Assembly: GCF_902459585.1 (NCBI RefSeq) | Contig: NZ_CABPSC010000001.1 | Location: forward strand, 372,001-436,000 | Origin: Pandoraea nosoerga | GTDB lineage: Bacteria; Pseudomonadota; Gammaproteobacteria; Burkholderiales; Burkholderiaceae | DNA: 64,000 nucleotides | Direction: 5' to 3' | Part shown: piece by piece, positions 1 to 8,842 of the stretch | How the letters are laid out: every line of letters begins with the position of its first letter | Position numbering within the stretch: position 1 is the first letter of the stretch | Program-made: the position numbers and the translations under genes | Notes under the pieces: generated by a model | Seen by the model: the letters and a program-made list of their open reading frames with translations, nothing else | Told to the model about the DNA's origin: nothing | The model's database searches: none

Positions 1-369
1 CAACGCGGAAAAGTCGGCTTGCGCCACGCCATACGGCGGTGCGCTGCGAAGCAGGCGCCGCCACCCGCTCGCCGCACCGGCCGCGACCGCCGCGCGGGCC
101 ATTGCGAAAGAGGCGTCGATTCCCACGCGATAGGCGTCGGGATAGCGGTCGCCGAAATGCCGCAGGTCGCTGCCCGTGCCGCAGCCTGCGTCCAACACCC
201 GCTTTGGCTGCAGCTTGATGTAGTCCAGCCGGCTCGCGAGCCGTGACGCCACTTCGCGCATCAGAAAGTCGGCTTGCGCCCAGTGCGACGCGCGACGGTC
301 GAATGCCGCACGCAAAAAACGGGACGAGAACGCGCGGGACGGAGCGGAGGGAGCGGCAGAAGGCTTCAT
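1..369 (-). CDS. SAM-dependent methyltransferase, BioC-like (3' part outside window)
   Basis: The first 123 codons of a methyltransferase that runs off the left edge; the start ATG is at 367-369. The glycine-rich SAM-binding motif I is visible as VLDAGCGTGSDL at about residues 55-66, preceded by a DRRASHWAQADFL segment typical of BioC-type (malonyl-ACP O-methyltransferase) proteins, which begin with an FDRAA.. stretch. A role in starting biotin synthesis is possible but the substrate-determining C-terminal half is missing, so I give no symbol. It is divergent from comF, with about 125 bp between the two chosen starts. Confidence 0.8.
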   Translation of the reverse strand, partial: MKPSAAPSAPSRAFSSRFLRAAFDRRASHWAQADFLMREVASRLASRLDYIKLQPKRVLDAGCGTGSDLRHFGDRYPDAYRVGIDASFAMARAAVAAGAASGWRRLLRSAPPYGVAQADFSAL

Positions 370-394
370 GGGACGGGCGAAAAGGCGAGTCGGC

Positions 395-402
395 AGTATA
401 CT
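395..402. promoter_or_regulatory. AGTATACT palindrome, possible shared -10 element
   Basis: The octamer AGTATACT lies between the divergent methyltransferase and comF genes and gives TATACT on both strands, a good -10 box in either direction. For the methyltransferase it would leave a leader of about 20 nt. No good -35 box is seen on either side, so this is a weak prediction. Confidence 0.3.
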
Positions 403-495
403 CGCAGCTGTCCGAACGCATCGGGCACCGCCATTGCGCGGCCGCCGCGCGGCATTCGCGCCGCGTTCGCCGTCACCTCACTGCCGAATACCGCC

Positions 496-1332
496 TTGTC
501 CATTCCGCGCAATCCGTTCCCGACGCTCGCCCGGCTCGCCGGCGCCCTGCTGCGCGCGGCGTTGCCGGACCACTGTGCCGTGTGCCACCGCCGCGCGGCG
601 CGGCAAGTCTGCGCCGACTGCGCACGCATGTTCGACGCCGGGCGACCCGACGCACCCCTGCGCTGCGCGCGTTGCGCCATCGCGCTGCCGTCGCTCGCCG
701 GGCCTGCGGCGGTACGTCACGCAGCCGCCGCGCAAGATGCGGCAATTTGTCGCACACCCCCTTCGGCAGCCGGGCCGATTTGCGGGGAATGCGTGGGCCA
801 GCCGCCCGCTTTCGACGCGACGCTGGCGCTGGCAGATTACGTTGCGCCGCTCGATTCGCTGATGATCCGTCTGAAATACCACAGCGCCCTGCCACTGGCC
901 CGCGAATTCGGCGAACGCCTTGGCGACGCGCTGCTGGCGCAGCCCGACGACCCGGCGTCGCCTCGGCTGCCGCTGGTCGTGCCGGTGCCGTTGGCGCCAT
1001 CGAGACTGGCGGCACGCGGCTTCAATCAGGCATGGGAGCTTGCTCGCGTTGCCGCGAGACGCGCGAACCTGCCGGCCAGCGCGCATGTTCTGCGCCGCGC
1101 GCGGACCACGGCCTCGCAGCGGCGCCTCTCGCGCGAGGCGCGTATGCGCAACCTGCGTGATGCCTTCGTCGCCAGCGACGGCGTTCGCGGGCGCCGCATC
1201 ATCCTGGTCGATGACGTGATGACCACGCGCGCCACCTGCGACGCCGCAGCCCGTGCGCTCAAGACCGCCGGCGCGTCACATGTGCTCGCCGCCATCGCAC
1301 TGCGAACGCCGCCCCCCGATAACTCCACATAA
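496..1332 (+). CDS. comF: ComF family phosphoribosyltransferase-like protein
   Basis: 278 aa from a TTG start. ComF proteins are needed for DNA uptake in competent bacteria and carry a PRTase fold. An N-terminal zinc-ribbon-like part has CAVC..CADC and RCARC..CGEC cysteine pairs (about residues 25-110), and the PRTase signature RRIILVDDVMTTRAT is near residue 235. The reading frame stays open upstream to an ATG at 274, but that start would lie inside the divergent methyltransferase, so the TTG at 496, giving a normal family length, is preferred; the true start is uncertain. The stop codon lies in the first copy of a 10-bp tandem repeat, and trmL follows. Confidence 0.85.
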   Translation: MSIPRNPFPTLARLAGALLRAALPDHCAVCHRRAARQVCADCARMFDAGRPDAPLRCARCAIALPSLAGPAAVRHAAAAQDAAICRTPPSAAGPICGECVGQPPAFDATLALADYVAPLDSLMIRLKYHSALPLAREFGERLGDALLAQPDDPASPRLPLVVPVPLAPSRLAARGFNQAWELARVAARRANLPASAHVLRRARTTASQRRLSREARMRNLRDAFVASDGVRGRRIILVDDVMTTRATCDAAARALKTAGASHVLAAIALRTPPPDNST

Positions 1333-1390
1333 TTCCACATAACTCCATATAACTCACGACAACTCCGGACAATTCCGAACAACTCCGGAA
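1321..1390 (+). repeat. 10-bp tandem repeat, 7 copies (consensus AACTCCACAT)
   Basis: Seven uninterrupted units of exactly 10 bp, such as AACTCCACAT, AATTCCACAT, AACTCCGGAC and AACTCCGGAA, start in the last codons of comF and end 20 bp before trmL. Copies diverge from one end to the other. The array fills nearly the whole comF-trmL spacer and is far poorer in GC than its surroundings. Confidence 0.9.
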
Positions 1391-1409
1391 ATTCCGCCCG
1401 CCGATCGCC

Positions 1410-1880
1410 ATGTTCAACGTCGTTCTCGTCTGCCCCGAAATTCCGCCCAACACCGGCAACGTCATCCGCTTGTGCGCCAATACCGGCGCCCGCCTGCATC
1501 TCGTCGAGCCGCTTGGCTTTCCGCTGGACGACGCGCGCATGCGTCGCGCGGGGCTCGACTATCACGAGTACGCGCAAATGAAGGTGCATCGCGACTGGGC
1601 CGCGTTTCTCGCGTCGGAGTCGCCGGACCCCGCACGCATGTTCGCGCTGACGACGCGGGGCTCCCGCCCCTTCGGCGAGCTCGCGTTCGCACCCGGCGAC
1701 TGGTTCGTCTTCGGCTCGGAGACACGCGGCCTTGCGCCCGAGCTGCTCGACACCTTCGCGACAACGCAACGCGTGCGCCTGCCGATGCGCCCCGGCAACC
1801 GCAGCCTGAATCTGTCGAACACCGTGGCGGTGGTCGTCTTCGAGGCGTGGCGGCAGCACGGTTACGCCGGCGGCGCCTGA
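1410..1880 (+). CDS. trmL: tRNA (cytidine(34)-2'-O)-methyltransferase TrmL
   Basis: 156 aa, the normal length for TrmL. This SPOUT-class enzyme puts a 2'-O-methyl group on the wobble base of leucine tRNAs using SAM. The N-terminus carries the family motif [18 protein letters not shown] (about residues 10-27), and the C-terminal knot shows FGSETRGL near residue 105 and [17 protein letters not shown] near 130, both hallmark SPOUT motifs. It lies downstream of comF behind the tandem repeat and converges with the macrodomain gene, the two stops overlapping by 19 bp. Confidence 0.95.
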   Translation: MFNVVLVCPEIPPNTGNVIRLCANTGARLHLVEPLGFPLDDARMRRAGLDYHEYAQMKVHRDWAAFLASESPDPARMFALTTRGSRPFGELAFAPGDWFVFGSETRGLAPELLDTFATTQRVRLPMRPGNRSLNLSNTVAVVVFEAWRQHGYAGGA

Positions 1881-2392
1881 TTGGCGAGCTCGGTCTGGTA
1901 GCGCCGCAGCATGGCGGCGTCGAAGCAAATGAACTGGACCCGCTCGATGCCCGGGAAGTGCGGTAACGCGTCGCGCACCGTGAAGACGGCGAGCGGCACT
2001 GCCAGTTCGGGCGGATAGCCATACACGCCGCAACTGATCGCCGGGAACGCCACGCTGCGACAACCGTTCTCCGCGGCAAGACGCAGACTCTCGCGATAAC
2101 AGCTCGCCAGTCGTGCCGGCTCGTCGTCACCGCCGCCATGCCAGACCGGCCCCACCGTATGGATCACGTACTTCGCTTTCAGGCGAAAGCCCGGCGTGAT
2201 CTTCGCGTGTCCTGTCGGACATCCGTGCAGCTTGCGGCACGCCGCGAGGAGCTCAGGCCCCGCCGCGCGGTGTATGGCGCCGTCGACGCCGCCACCGCCC
2301 AGCAGCGATTCGTTCGCGGCATTCACGATGGCGTCGACCGCAGATTGTGTGATGTCGCCCTGCAGGGCTTCGAGATGAACGGCTTGCGACAT
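1862..2392 (-). CDS. Macrodomain protein, O-acetyl-ADP-ribose deacetylase (YmdB-like)
   Basis: 176 aa covering one macrodomain. Members hydrolyse O-acetyl-ADP-ribose or remove ADP-ribose from proteins. Ligand-binding motifs are visible: GDITQ near residue 12, [20 protein letters not shown] at about 20-39, and [10 protein letters not shown] near 120. The start ATG at 2392 is preceded by the Shine-Dalgarno AAGGGAG; the frame extends upstream without a better site. It is convergent with trmL, with 19 bp overlap. The 223 bp between its start and gpsA shows nothing beyond a short 9-bp duplication. Confidence 0.92.
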   Translation of the reverse strand: MSQAVHLEALQGDITQSAVDAIVNAANESLLGGGGVDGAIHRAAGPELLAACRKLHGCPTGHAKITPGFRLKAKYVIHTVGPVWHGGGDDEPARLASCYRESLRLAAENGCRSVAFPAISCGVYGYPPELAVPLAVFTVRDALPHFPGIERVQFICFDAAMLRRYQTELANQAPPA

Positions 2393-2615
2393 GGGTTCGG
2401 CTCCCTTGTTGCGAGTGTCGACGGGACATGCGTGAATGCCATGACGTCCCCATCGAGAAATCGGGGAAATCGGGGAACGATGCCCGATGCGCCCGAGCGG
2501 CACATCGGCGCACATCGGTGCATCCGGGCACGTTGCTGCAACGACGCCTCATGCGGCGCGGGCCTGCCGGCGGATCGCGGCGCGTTCAGCGTCACCGCGT
2601 CGGCAGGCCAGCCGG

Positions 2616-3635
2616 TCAGCCGGCGGCGGCGTCGCCCTCGCGCTCCGCGCGTGCATCGCGTCGCAACAAGGCTTCCACGGCCGCACGGGCAGGCAGGCCA
2701 TCGAACAGCGTGGCGCACACGGCGTCGGTAATCGGCATGTCGACGCCATGGGCTCGCGCCAGATCGCGTACCGCACGGGCACATCGCACGCCTTCGGCCA
2801 CATGGCCGAGCGACGCGAGCACCTCGTCGAGCGTCTTGCCGGACGCCAGTTGCAGCCCCACGGTGCGGTTTCGCGACAGGTCGCCGGTCGCCGTCAGGAT
2901 CAGGTCGCCCATGCCCGTCAGCCCCATGAACGTCTCGGGTTTGCCGCCGAGCGCCACGCCAAGACGCGTCATTTCCGCCAACCCGCGCGTAACAAGCGCG
3001 GCACGGGCGTTCAAACCGAGCCCTAAACCGTCGCTGACGCCGGTCGCGATCGCAAGTACGTTCTTCACGGCGCCGCCGACTTCCACGCCGATGACATCGT
3101 CACTCGAATAAATACGCAACGCGCCGAAGTGGCACGCGGCGATGGTCAGATCGCACAGTGCACGAACGGAACTCGCGATGGTCAGTGCAGCGGGCAGCCC
3201 CTGAGCGACCTCGCGCGCAAAGCTCGGCCCGGACAGGGAGCCCCCCGCGGCCTGGGGAAAGACGTCGGCAACGATCTGATGCGGCAGCAGACCGGTGTCG
3301 GCCTCGAAGCCCTTGCACAGCCAGATAAGGTTGCGCGGCGGCTCGGCGGCCTGCGCCATGTGCCCGGCCAGCGCGCGCAGCCCCGCCACCGGTACGGCCG
3401 CTACGCACAACGCGTGCTCGCCCGCGCCATGGGCCAGCGCTGTCGCGAAATCGGCGTCGAATCGCAGGCGCGAGGACAGCGAGGAACCGGGAAGGTAGGT
3501 GGAATTCTCGTGAGTGGCGGTCAGTGCGTCCACGAGCGCGCCGTCGCGCGCCCAAAGGACGACATCATGGCGTGCGGCCATGTGACTCGCCATGGCGGTG
3601 CCCCAGGCACCCGCACCGAATACGGCAATCTTCAT
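2616..3635 (-). CDS. gpsA: Glycerol-3-phosphate dehydrogenase [NAD(P)+]
   Basis: 339 aa. Makes sn-glycerol 3-phosphate from dihydroxyacetone phosphate for phospholipid synthesis, in the cytosol. The N-terminal Rossmann motif reads [13 protein letters not shown] (residues 4-16); the central substrate-site region has [13 protein letters not shown], with the catalytic lysine in VKN, followed by [14 protein letters not shown]. It is the last gene of the rhodanese-grxC-secB-gpsA run, 59 bp after secB. The same neighbours (grxC-secB-gpsA) occur together in many proteobacteria. Confidence 0.96.
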   Translation of the reverse strand: MKIAVFGAGAWGTAMASHMAARHDVVLWARDGALVDALTATHENSTYLPGSSLSSRLRFDADFATALAHGAGEHALCVAAVPVAGLRALAGHMAQAAEPPRNLIWLCKGFEADTGLLPHQIVADVFPQAAGGSLSGPSFAREVAQGLPAALTIASSVRALCDLTIAACHFGALRIYSSDDVIGVEVGGAVKNVLAIATGVSDGLGLGLNARAALVTRGLAEMTRLGVALGGKPETFMGLTGMGDLILTATGDLSRNRTVGLQLASGKTLDEVLASLGHVAEGVRCARAVRDLARAHGVDMPITDAVCATLFDGLPARAAVEALLRRDARAEREGDAAAG

Positions 3636-3694
3636 GAAGGGGACCTCGACGCGCGGACCGGCCACCGGCCTGCGCGTCGGTCAAGCGCGAGCGC

Positions 3695-4204
3695 TTAGTG
3701 GGTCTGGGCGGACGAGCCGTCAGGCATCACGATGCCCGAAGCCGGCGCCTCGCCGTTGGCCGCCTGCTGCTGCTCGGCCAGTTGCGCCAGACGTTGCTCG
3801 TACAGCGCCTGGAAGTTCACTTCGGCCAGGTGGATCGGCTGGAAGCCGGCGCGGCTGATTGCGTCGGCCACGTTCGCACGCAGATACGGGTAGACGATCG
3901 TCGGGCAGGCAATGCCGATGAGCGGATCGAGCTGCTCGACAGGCACGTTGCGGATCTCGAAGATCCCGGCCTGCTTGCCCTCCACCAGGAACGCGACCTT
4001 GTCCTTGATCTTGGCCGTCACGGTAGCAATCACGGCGACTTCGAAGATCTCTTCGGCCAGACGCTCGGCGGCGACGTCGAGCTGCACTTCGACGGTCGGC
4101 ATTTCCTGTTCGAGGAAGATCGCCGGCGAGTTCGGCTGCTCGAGAGACAGATCTTTCAGGTAAGCGCGCTGGATGCTGAAAAACGGCTGATTCTGGTCGG
4201 ACAT
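3695..4204 (-). CDS. secB: Protein-export chaperone SecB
   Basis: 169 aa, slightly longer than E. coli SecB because of an Ala/Gln-rich tail. SecB is a cytosolic tetramer that holds preproteins unfolded and passes them to SecA. Family stretches seen are [19 protein letters not shown] (residues 9-27), the beta-sheet core [12 protein letters not shown] and the C-terminal [18 protein letters not shown]. It lies 65 bp downstream of grxC in the same direction. Confidence 0.97.
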   Translation of the reverse strand: MSDQNQPFFSIQRAYLKDLSLEQPNSPAIFLEQEMPTVEVQLDVAAERLAEEIFEVAVIATVTAKIKDKVAFLVEGKQAGIFEIRNVPVEQLDPLIGIACPTIVYPYLRANVADAISRAGFQPIHLAEVNFQALYEQRLAQLAEQQQAANGEAPASGIVMPDGSSAQTH

Positions 4205-4269
4205 TTCGTTTCCTTGGGGATAAGACAGCCGCGGGACACGCGGCCGGGCGCACTATTGTGAGCGGGGTA

Positions 4270-4530
4270 TCAGGCAGCTTGCAAGAGCGGCACGAGGCCG
4301 CCCGCGCGGTCGAGGGCCGACAGATCGTCGTAACCACCGATATGACGTTCGTCGATGTAGATCTGCGGCACCGTGCGGCGCCCCGTGCGCGTCATCATTT
4401 CCTCGCGGCGAGCCGGATCCTTGTCGATGAGGATCTTCTCGATTTCCTGAACGCCGCGCTGACGCAGCAGACGTTCGGCCATCTGGCAATACGGGCACAC
4501 TTGCGTGCTGTACATCACGATCTTGGGCAT
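4270..4530 (-). CDS. grxC: Glutaredoxin 3
   Basis: 86 aa dithiol glutaredoxin with the active site CPYC at residues 12-15, the TVPQIYI cis-proline segment near residue 54 and the GGYDDL glutathione-binding motif near 67. It reduces protein and mixed glutathione disulfides using glutathione, which is made by the gshA/gshB genes elsewhere in the window. Start ATG at 4530 has the Shine-Dalgarno CAGGAG; 17 bp separate it from the upstream rhodanese gene. Confidence 0.96.
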   Translation of the reverse strand: MPKIVMYSTQVCPYCQMAERLLRQRGVQEIEKILIDKDPARREEMMTRTGRRTVPQIYIDERHIGGYDDLSALDRAGGLVPLLQAA

Positions 4531-4547
4531 GACTGGCAACTCCTGGA

Positions 4548-4955
4548 TTACTTGACGACCGGCAGGCCGGCTTCCTGCCATGCGGCGACACCGCCTTGCA
4601 GGCTGAACGCCTCAGCGTAGCCCAGATTGCGCAGCAGCGCCTGGGCCCGCGCGGAGCGCTGGCCGCTCTTGCACACGATCAGCACCGGCGCCGCCTTGTT
4701 CTTGATGACCTGGCCGACCTTTTGTTCGACCTCGTCGAGCGGCACGTTGCGCGCGGACGGCAGATGGCCGCCGGCGAACTCCTCTGCCGAGCGCACGTCG
4801 AGAATCACCGCGCCCTTGCGGTTGATCAATTGGGTCGCTTCGACGGTCGACAGACCGCGACCGCCGCGCTTGAATACCGGCCAGGCCAGCATGCCGCCCG
4901 AGACGAGGGCGATGGCGATGAGCGCGAGGTTGGTGTAATCGGCAAAGAACTTCAC
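4548..4955 (-). CDS. Membrane-anchored rhodanese-like domain protein
   Basis: 135 aa from a GTG start. An N-terminal membrane segment (about residues 8-28) anchors a single rhodanese domain; the active-site loop is CKSGQR with the catalytic cysteine near residue 94. The usual activity is sulfur transfer or persulfide handling; the real substrate is unknown. GTG at 4953-4955 is preceded by AGGTGG and follows a perfect -10 box by about 30 bp. Any start further upstream would run towards the divergent gpmA. Homologues often stand in front of grxC-secB in betaproteobacteria. Confidence 0.88.
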   Translation of the reverse strand: MKFFADYTNLALIAIALVSGGMLAWPVFKRGGRGLSTVEATQLINRKGAVILDVRSAEEFAGGHLPSARNVPLDEVEQKVGQVIKNKAAPVLIVCKSGQRSARAQALLRNLGYAEAFSLQGGVAAWQEAGLPVVK

Positions 4956-4988
4956 AAACCACCTGAAAAATATCAAAAGAATCCGATC

Positions 4989-5017
4989 ATTATAAAATAT
5001 TCCGAGATTGCGCCGAC
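4989..5017 (-). promoter_or_regulatory. Sigma-70 promoter of the rhodanese-grxC-secB-gpsA run
   Basis: On the minus strand a perfect TATAAT -10 box (4994-4989) lies in a short AT-rich patch; 17 bp upstream is a poor -35 (GTCGGC, 5017-5012). Predicted start near 4982 gives a leader of about 27 nt before the GTG codon. The position fits the only strong AT island between the divergent rhodanese and gpmA genes. Confidence 0.6.
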
Positions 5018-5190
5018 GGGTCGCGTTGGCAATCGCCGCGCCGCACGTCGGCGGCCACCGTGCCGCGCCCCCCCGGCGTCCATGGGTCGCTGCCGCCAAG
5101 TCCTTGCCGGGCATGGCCTGGCGACGTGCGACGAGCCATGCCCGACCCGCCGGCTGCCCCCGCTTTCCCAACTCTGTTTGAAGTTTGCTC

Positions 5191-5937
5191 ATGTACAAGC
5201 TCGTTCTCATCCGCCACGGCGAATCGACGTGGAACAAGGAAAACCGGTTTACCGGCTGGGTCGACGTCGACCTGACCGAAAAGGGGGTTTCCGAAGCCCG
5301 CGAGGCCGGCAAGCTGCTCGCCGAAGCCGGCTACCGGTTCGACCTGGCGTACACGTCGGTTCTCAAGCGCGCGATCCGCACGCTGTGGCACGTGCAGGAC
5401 GCCATGGACCTGATGTGGATCCCCGTGGTGCATAGCTGGCGTCTGAACGAGCGTCACTACGGCGCGCTCGCCGGCCTGAACAAGGCCGAGACCGCCGCGA
5501 AGTACGGCGACGAGCAGGTGCACGTCTGGCGCCGCAGCTACGACACGCCACCGCCGCCGCTGGCCGCCGATGACGAGCGCAGTGCGTTCAACGACCCGCG
5601 CTACGCCAAGCTCAAGCGCGAGGAGATTCCGCTCACCGAGTGTCTCAAGGACACGGTGGCACGCGTGCTGCCGCTCTGGAACGAGTCGATCGCCCCGGCG
5701 GTGCGCGCCGGCAAGCAGGTGCTCGTGGCCGCGCACGGCAACTCGCTGCGTGCGCTCATCAAGCATCTGGACAATATCTCGGACGACGACATCGCCGGCC
5801 TGAACATTCCGAACGGCACGCCGCTCGTGTACGAACTCGACGCCGACCTCAGGCCGATCCGTCATTACTACCTCGGCGATCAGGAGAAAATCGCCGGCGC
5901 ACTGGCCGCCGTGGCCGCGCAAGGCAAGTCGAAGTAA
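5191..5937 (+). CDS. gpmA: 2,3-bisphosphoglycerate-dependent phosphoglycerate mutase
   Basis: 248 aa, the standard length of the cofactor-dependent glycolytic enzyme that interconverts 3- and 2-phosphoglycerate. The phosphohistidine motif [10 protein letters not shown] places the catalytic His at residue 9, and the second catalytic His is in [11 protein letters not shown] near residue 184; [18 protein letters not shown] is also canonical. A TTG two codons upstream is in frame, but ATG 5191 gives the conserved [11 protein letters not shown] beginning. Divergent from the rhodanese gene. Confidence 0.97.
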   Translation: MYKLVLIRHGESTWNKENRFTGWVDVDLTEKGVSEAREAGKLLAEAGYRFDLAYTSVLKRAIRTLWHVQDAMDLMWIPVVHSWRLNERHYGALAGLNKAETAAKYGDEQVHVWRRSYDTPPPPLAADDERSAFNDPRYAKLKREEIPLTECLKDTVARVLPLWNESIAPAVRAGKQVLVAAHGNSLRALIKHLDNISDDDIAGLNIPNGTPLVYELDADLRPIRHYYLGDQEKIAGALAAVAAQGKSK

Positions 5938-5955
5938 TATCCGCAAATATCCGCA

Positions 5956-5977
5956 GGCGGCGCCGGCCGGCGCCGCC
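5956..5977. other. 22-bp perfect GC palindrome after gpmA
   Basis: An uninterrupted 11+11 bp palindrome starting GGCGGCGCCGG lies 18 bp behind the gpmA stop. It could fold as a hairpin protecting the gpmA transcript end, but no T-run follows, so it is not a standard intrinsic terminator. Confidence 0.6.
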
Positions 5978-6136
5978 CGGAAGTACATCGGGATACCGCG
6001 CCAAACCGGCATACCGCGATGTGCCCGCTCCGTCGCGTGCATCGCGGCGCTCGCATGCTTATCGTCCTCGCCGCACCTTCCGTCCCGGCGAAGGGTGGCG
6101 CAGGGCAACGAATAGCGACGGGGGGCGCGCGACGTG

Positions 6137-6177
6137 TAAGGCAACGCATAAGGCGACGTATAAGGCGACGTATAAGA
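6137..6177 (+). repeat. 12-bp tandem repeat, about 3.4 copies (TAAGGCGACGTA)
   Basis: Units TAAGGCAACGCA, TAAGGCGACGTA, TAAGGCGACGTA and a partial TAAGAGG follow without gaps in the gpmA-ctpA spacer. Two copies are identical. Confidence 0.85.
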
Positions 6178-6392
6178 GGCGGCCCATAAAACCGTCTATG
6201 CGCCGACGCAAAGGAGGCGATGCCGAAAGAGGTGACGTAAAAGGCGCATCGGATGGCACTTTTCGGCGAACCACTCGGGAAAAGTCTCTGTCGAATGGGC
6301 AATGTCCGCCCCGCGGGCAAACGGTTATACTTCGCCAAAGTGCGCGCGCCCGTTGGCGGGCGCCCCGAAAAATCCGGAATTTCCACGCCTAT

Positions 6393-7949
6393 ATGCGCCA
6401 AACCCTCAAACACATCGGCCTGATCGTGCTGGGCCTCGCGACCGGTGCGGCTGCCACCCTCGCGTTCTCGCAGGCTTCCGCGCAAAGCGCTACCACGCCG
6501 CTGCCGCTCGAACAGCTCCGGCTGCTGGCCGAAGTGTTCGGTCAGATCAAGCGCGAGTACGTGCAGCCGGTCGACGACAAGAAGCTGCTCACCGCCGCGA
6601 TCAAGGGCATGGTGTCCAGCCTCGATCCGCACTCGTCCTATCTCGACAAGGACGAGTACAAGGAACTGCAGGAGCAGACGCGGGGCCGCTTCGCGGGTCT
6701 GGGCATCGAGATCTCGCAGGAAGACGGTCTCGTGAAGGTGATCTCGCCGATCGAGGACAGCCCCGCGTTCAAGGCCGGCCTGAAGCCGGGCGATCTCATC
6801 ACGCGCATCGACGACAAGCCGGTGCGCGGCATGACGCTCGATCAGGCGGTCAAGCGCATGCGCGGCGCGCCGGGCAGCAAGGTTACGCTGACGATTTTCC
6901 GCAAGTCCGACGAGCGCACCTTCCCCGTGTCGATCGTGCGCGCGGAGATTCGCGTCCAGAGCGTGAAGGGCAAGATGCTCGAGCCGGGCATTGCCTACGT
7001 GCGCATCACCAGCTTCCAGGAACGCACCGTGCCGGACCTGGCCAAGAAGCTGCAGGAGCTGTCGAAAGACGCCCCGCTCAAGGGTCTCGTGCTCGATCTG
7101 CGCAACAACGGCGGCGGCATTCTGCAGTCGGCCGTGGGCGTGTCCGCAGCCTTCCTGAAGGAAGGCGCCACGGTGGTCACCACGAACGGCCAGATCGAAG
7201 ACGCCAAGCAGAAGTACACGGCCACGTTCGACAACTACCGTCTGTCCGCGAGCCCGGAAGACCCGCTCAAGGGCGAGGCCGCGTTCTGGAAGACGGTGCC
7301 GATGGTGGTGCTCGTGAACGCCTACTCGGCGTCGGCCTCGGAGATCGTGGCCGGTGCGCTGCAAGACTCGAAGCGCGCGCTGATCATGGGCAAGACCACG
7401 TTCGGCAAAGGCTCGGTGCAGACGGTGCGTCAGCTCTCGCCGGACACCGCGCTGCGCCTGACCACGGCGTACTACTACACGCCGAGCGGCCGCTCGATCC
7501 AGTCCATCGGCATCAAGCCGGATGTGCCGGTCGACCAGAATCCGAAGGGCGATCCGGACGACGTGCTGGTCACGCGCGAGATCGATTACCAGAACCATCT
7601 GCACAACACGCAAACGCCTGACGAGCAGAAGGAAATCGACGCCCGCGAAGCGCGCCGCCTGGAAGAGTTGCGCCGCCTCGAGGAAGAGAACGCGAAGAAG
7701 ACGCCGGAAGAGCGCAAGAAGGAACGCGAAGAACGCCTGCCGGACCTGGGCAGCGCCGACGACTTCATGCTCCAGCAGGCGATCCATCAGCTCAAGGGCG
7801 AGCCGGTGCAGCGCACCAAGTCGCGCCTGGAGGCCAATGCCGGCCCGCTGCCGAAGGACGCCGCGAAGGCTGCAACGCCCGCCGCCGGCGCCAAGACCGA
7901 TCCCAAGACCGATACGGTCGTGCCGGCCAAGCCGTCGGACAAGAAATAA
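6393..7949 (+). CDS. ctpA: S41 family carboxyl-terminal processing protease
   Basis: 518 aa periplasmic serine protease. An N-terminal signal sequence or anchor (residues 1-30, ending near ASAQS) precedes a PDZ domain (about 90-170, with GLGIEI and GLKPGDLITRID) and the S41 catalytic core (about 190-390). The catalytic serine is in SASASEIVAGAL and the lysine in GKTTFGKGSVQT, the Ser-Lys dyad of CtpA/Prc proteases. The C-terminal 120 residues are a charged, Glu/Arg- then Ala/Lys/Pro-rich tail. Such proteases trim envelope and cell-wall hydrolase proteins. ATG at 6393 chosen because it gives the signal sequence; the frame is open far upstream through gpmA in another frame. Confidence 0.92.
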   Translation: MRQTLKHIGLIVLGLATGAAATLAFSQASAQSATTPLPLEQLRLLAEVFGQIKREYVQPVDDKKLLTAAIKGMVSSLDPHSSYLDKDEYKELQEQTRGRFAGLGIEISQEDGLVKVISPIEDSPAFKAGLKPGDLITRIDDKPVRGMTLDQAVKRMRGAPGSKVTLTIFRKSDERTFPVSIVRAEIRVQSVKGKMLEPGIAYVRITSFQERTVPDLAKKLQELSKDAPLKGLVLDLRNNGGGILQSAVGVSAAFLKEGATVVTTNGQIEDAKQKYTATFDNYRLSASPEDPLKGEAAFWKTVPMVVLVNAYSASASEIVAGALQDSKRALIMGKTTFGKGSVQTVRQLSPDTALRLTTAYYYTPSGRSIQSIGIKPDVPVDQNPKGDPDDVLVTREIDYQNHLHNTQTPDEQKEIDAREARRLEELRRLEEENAKKTPEERKKEREERLPDLGSADDFMLQQAIHQLKGEPVQRTKSRLEANAGPLPKDAAKAATPAAGAKTDPKTDTVVPAKPSDKK

Positions 7950-7970
7950 GCAACGGCTTTACACTACGAA

Positions 7971-8001
7971 CCGTGCCCGCGAAAGCCGGCACGGTTTTTT
8001 T
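7971..8001 (+). terminator. Intrinsic terminator after ctpA
   Basis: CCGTGCC (7971-7977) pairs with GGCACGG (7988-7994) and is followed by seven T residues (7995-8001). It lies 21 bp after the ctpA stop and 18 bp before the moeB start, so moeB would need readthrough or a promoter inside this short spacer. Confidence 0.85.
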
Positions 8002-8018
8002 ATTCCTTACGTGTTGCG

Positions 8019-8771
8019 ATGAACGACGATCAGCTCCTGCGTTACTCCCGTCATATCCTGCTCGACGAACTCGGCATCGAGGGTCAGGAGCGTCTGCTTG
8101 CGTCGCATGCCGTGATCGTGGGGGCGGGCGGCCTGGGCTCGCCCGCCGCGCTCTATCTGGCGGCCTCGGGCGTCGGGCGCATCACGCTGATCGACGATGA
8201 CGACGTCGATCTCACGAACCTGCAGCGTCAGATCCTTCACGACACGCAAAGCGTGGGGCAGCCCAAGGTGGTGTCGGGCCGGCAGCGCATCGCGCAGATC
8301 AATCCGGGCGTGGTGGTCGATACGATCAACGAGCGCGTGGACGAAGCGCGTCTTTCCGCACTCGCGCGCAACGCCACCGTGGTGCTCGATGGCTCGGACA
8401 ATTTCACCACGCGTCATGCGGTGAACCGCGCCTGCGTGGCCGCCGGCGTACCGCTGGTGTCCGGCGCCGCGCTGCGCTTGGACGGGCAGATCAGCGTGTT
8501 CGATGTGCGCGATGCGGCGTCGCCGTGCTATGAGTGCATTTTTCCGGCCGACGAGCCGTTCCCGGAGCAGGCGTGCGCGACGATGGGCGTGCTTGCCCCG
8601 CTCGTGGGCATCATCGGCAGCATGCAGGCCGCAGAGGCGATCAAGCTGATCGCCGGCGTCGGCACGCCGCTGGTCGGCCGTCTGCTGATGCTCGACGGGC
8701 GCAGGATGAGCTGGCACACCATGCATTGCGCCCGTAACCCGGAGTGCAAGGTCTGCGGGCAGCGGCATTGA
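8019..8771 (+). CDS. moeB: ThiF/MoeB family sulfur-carrier adenylyltransferase
   Basis: 250 aa. These enzymes adenylate the C-terminal glycine of MoaD or ThiS with ATP before sulfur transfer in molybdopterin or thiamine synthesis. The nucleotide-binding loop GAGGLGSP is at about residues 31-38, DDDVDLTNLQRQ follows near 60, the zinc ligands are CYEC (near 170) and CKVC (near 244), and the likely catalytic cysteine is in QACATMG. MoeB and ThiF cannot be told apart from sequence alone; no moa or thi gene is nearby. Convergent with ptsI. Confidence 0.88.
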   Translation: MNDDQLLRYSRHILLDELGIEGQERLLASHAVIVGAGGLGSPAALYLAASGVGRITLIDDDDVDLTNLQRQILHDTQSVGQPKVVSGRQRIAQINPGVVVDTINERVDEARLSALARNATVVLDGSDNFTTRHAVNRACVAAGVPLVSGAALRLDGQISVFDVRDAASPCYECIFPADEPFPEQACATMGVLAPLVGIIGSMQAAEAIKLIAGVGTPLVGRLLMLDGRRMSWHTMHCARNPECKVCGQRH

Positions 8772-8842
8772 CGCCCTGCGTCATGCCGCGCTGAGGCGCC
8801 ACCGGCACTTGCCTGCCCCGACCACCGCACGCGGCCTCGATT

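Larger units (their letters stand above)
5938..6392. other. 455-bp non-coding spacer between gpmA and ctpA
   Basis: No convincing gene. It holds a 22-bp perfect GC palindrome right after gpmA (5956-5977), a 12-bp tandem repeat (6137-6177) and a likely -10 box TATACT at 6326-6331 about 60 bp before the ctpA ATG. Open frames through this stretch have no Shine-Dalgarno and no recognisable product. Confidence 0.6.

Noticed and set aside
6252-6268. Sigma-54 box upstream of ctpA (TGGCACTTTTCGGC)
   Set aside because: The -24 half fits, but the -12 GC is one base out of register and TTGC is missing.
5640-6392. Open frame extending ctpA far upstream, giving a 769-aa protein
   Set aside because: The upstream part lies in another frame of gpmA and in a repeat-containing spacer, is Arg-rich and has no domain; the signal sequence begins at 6393.
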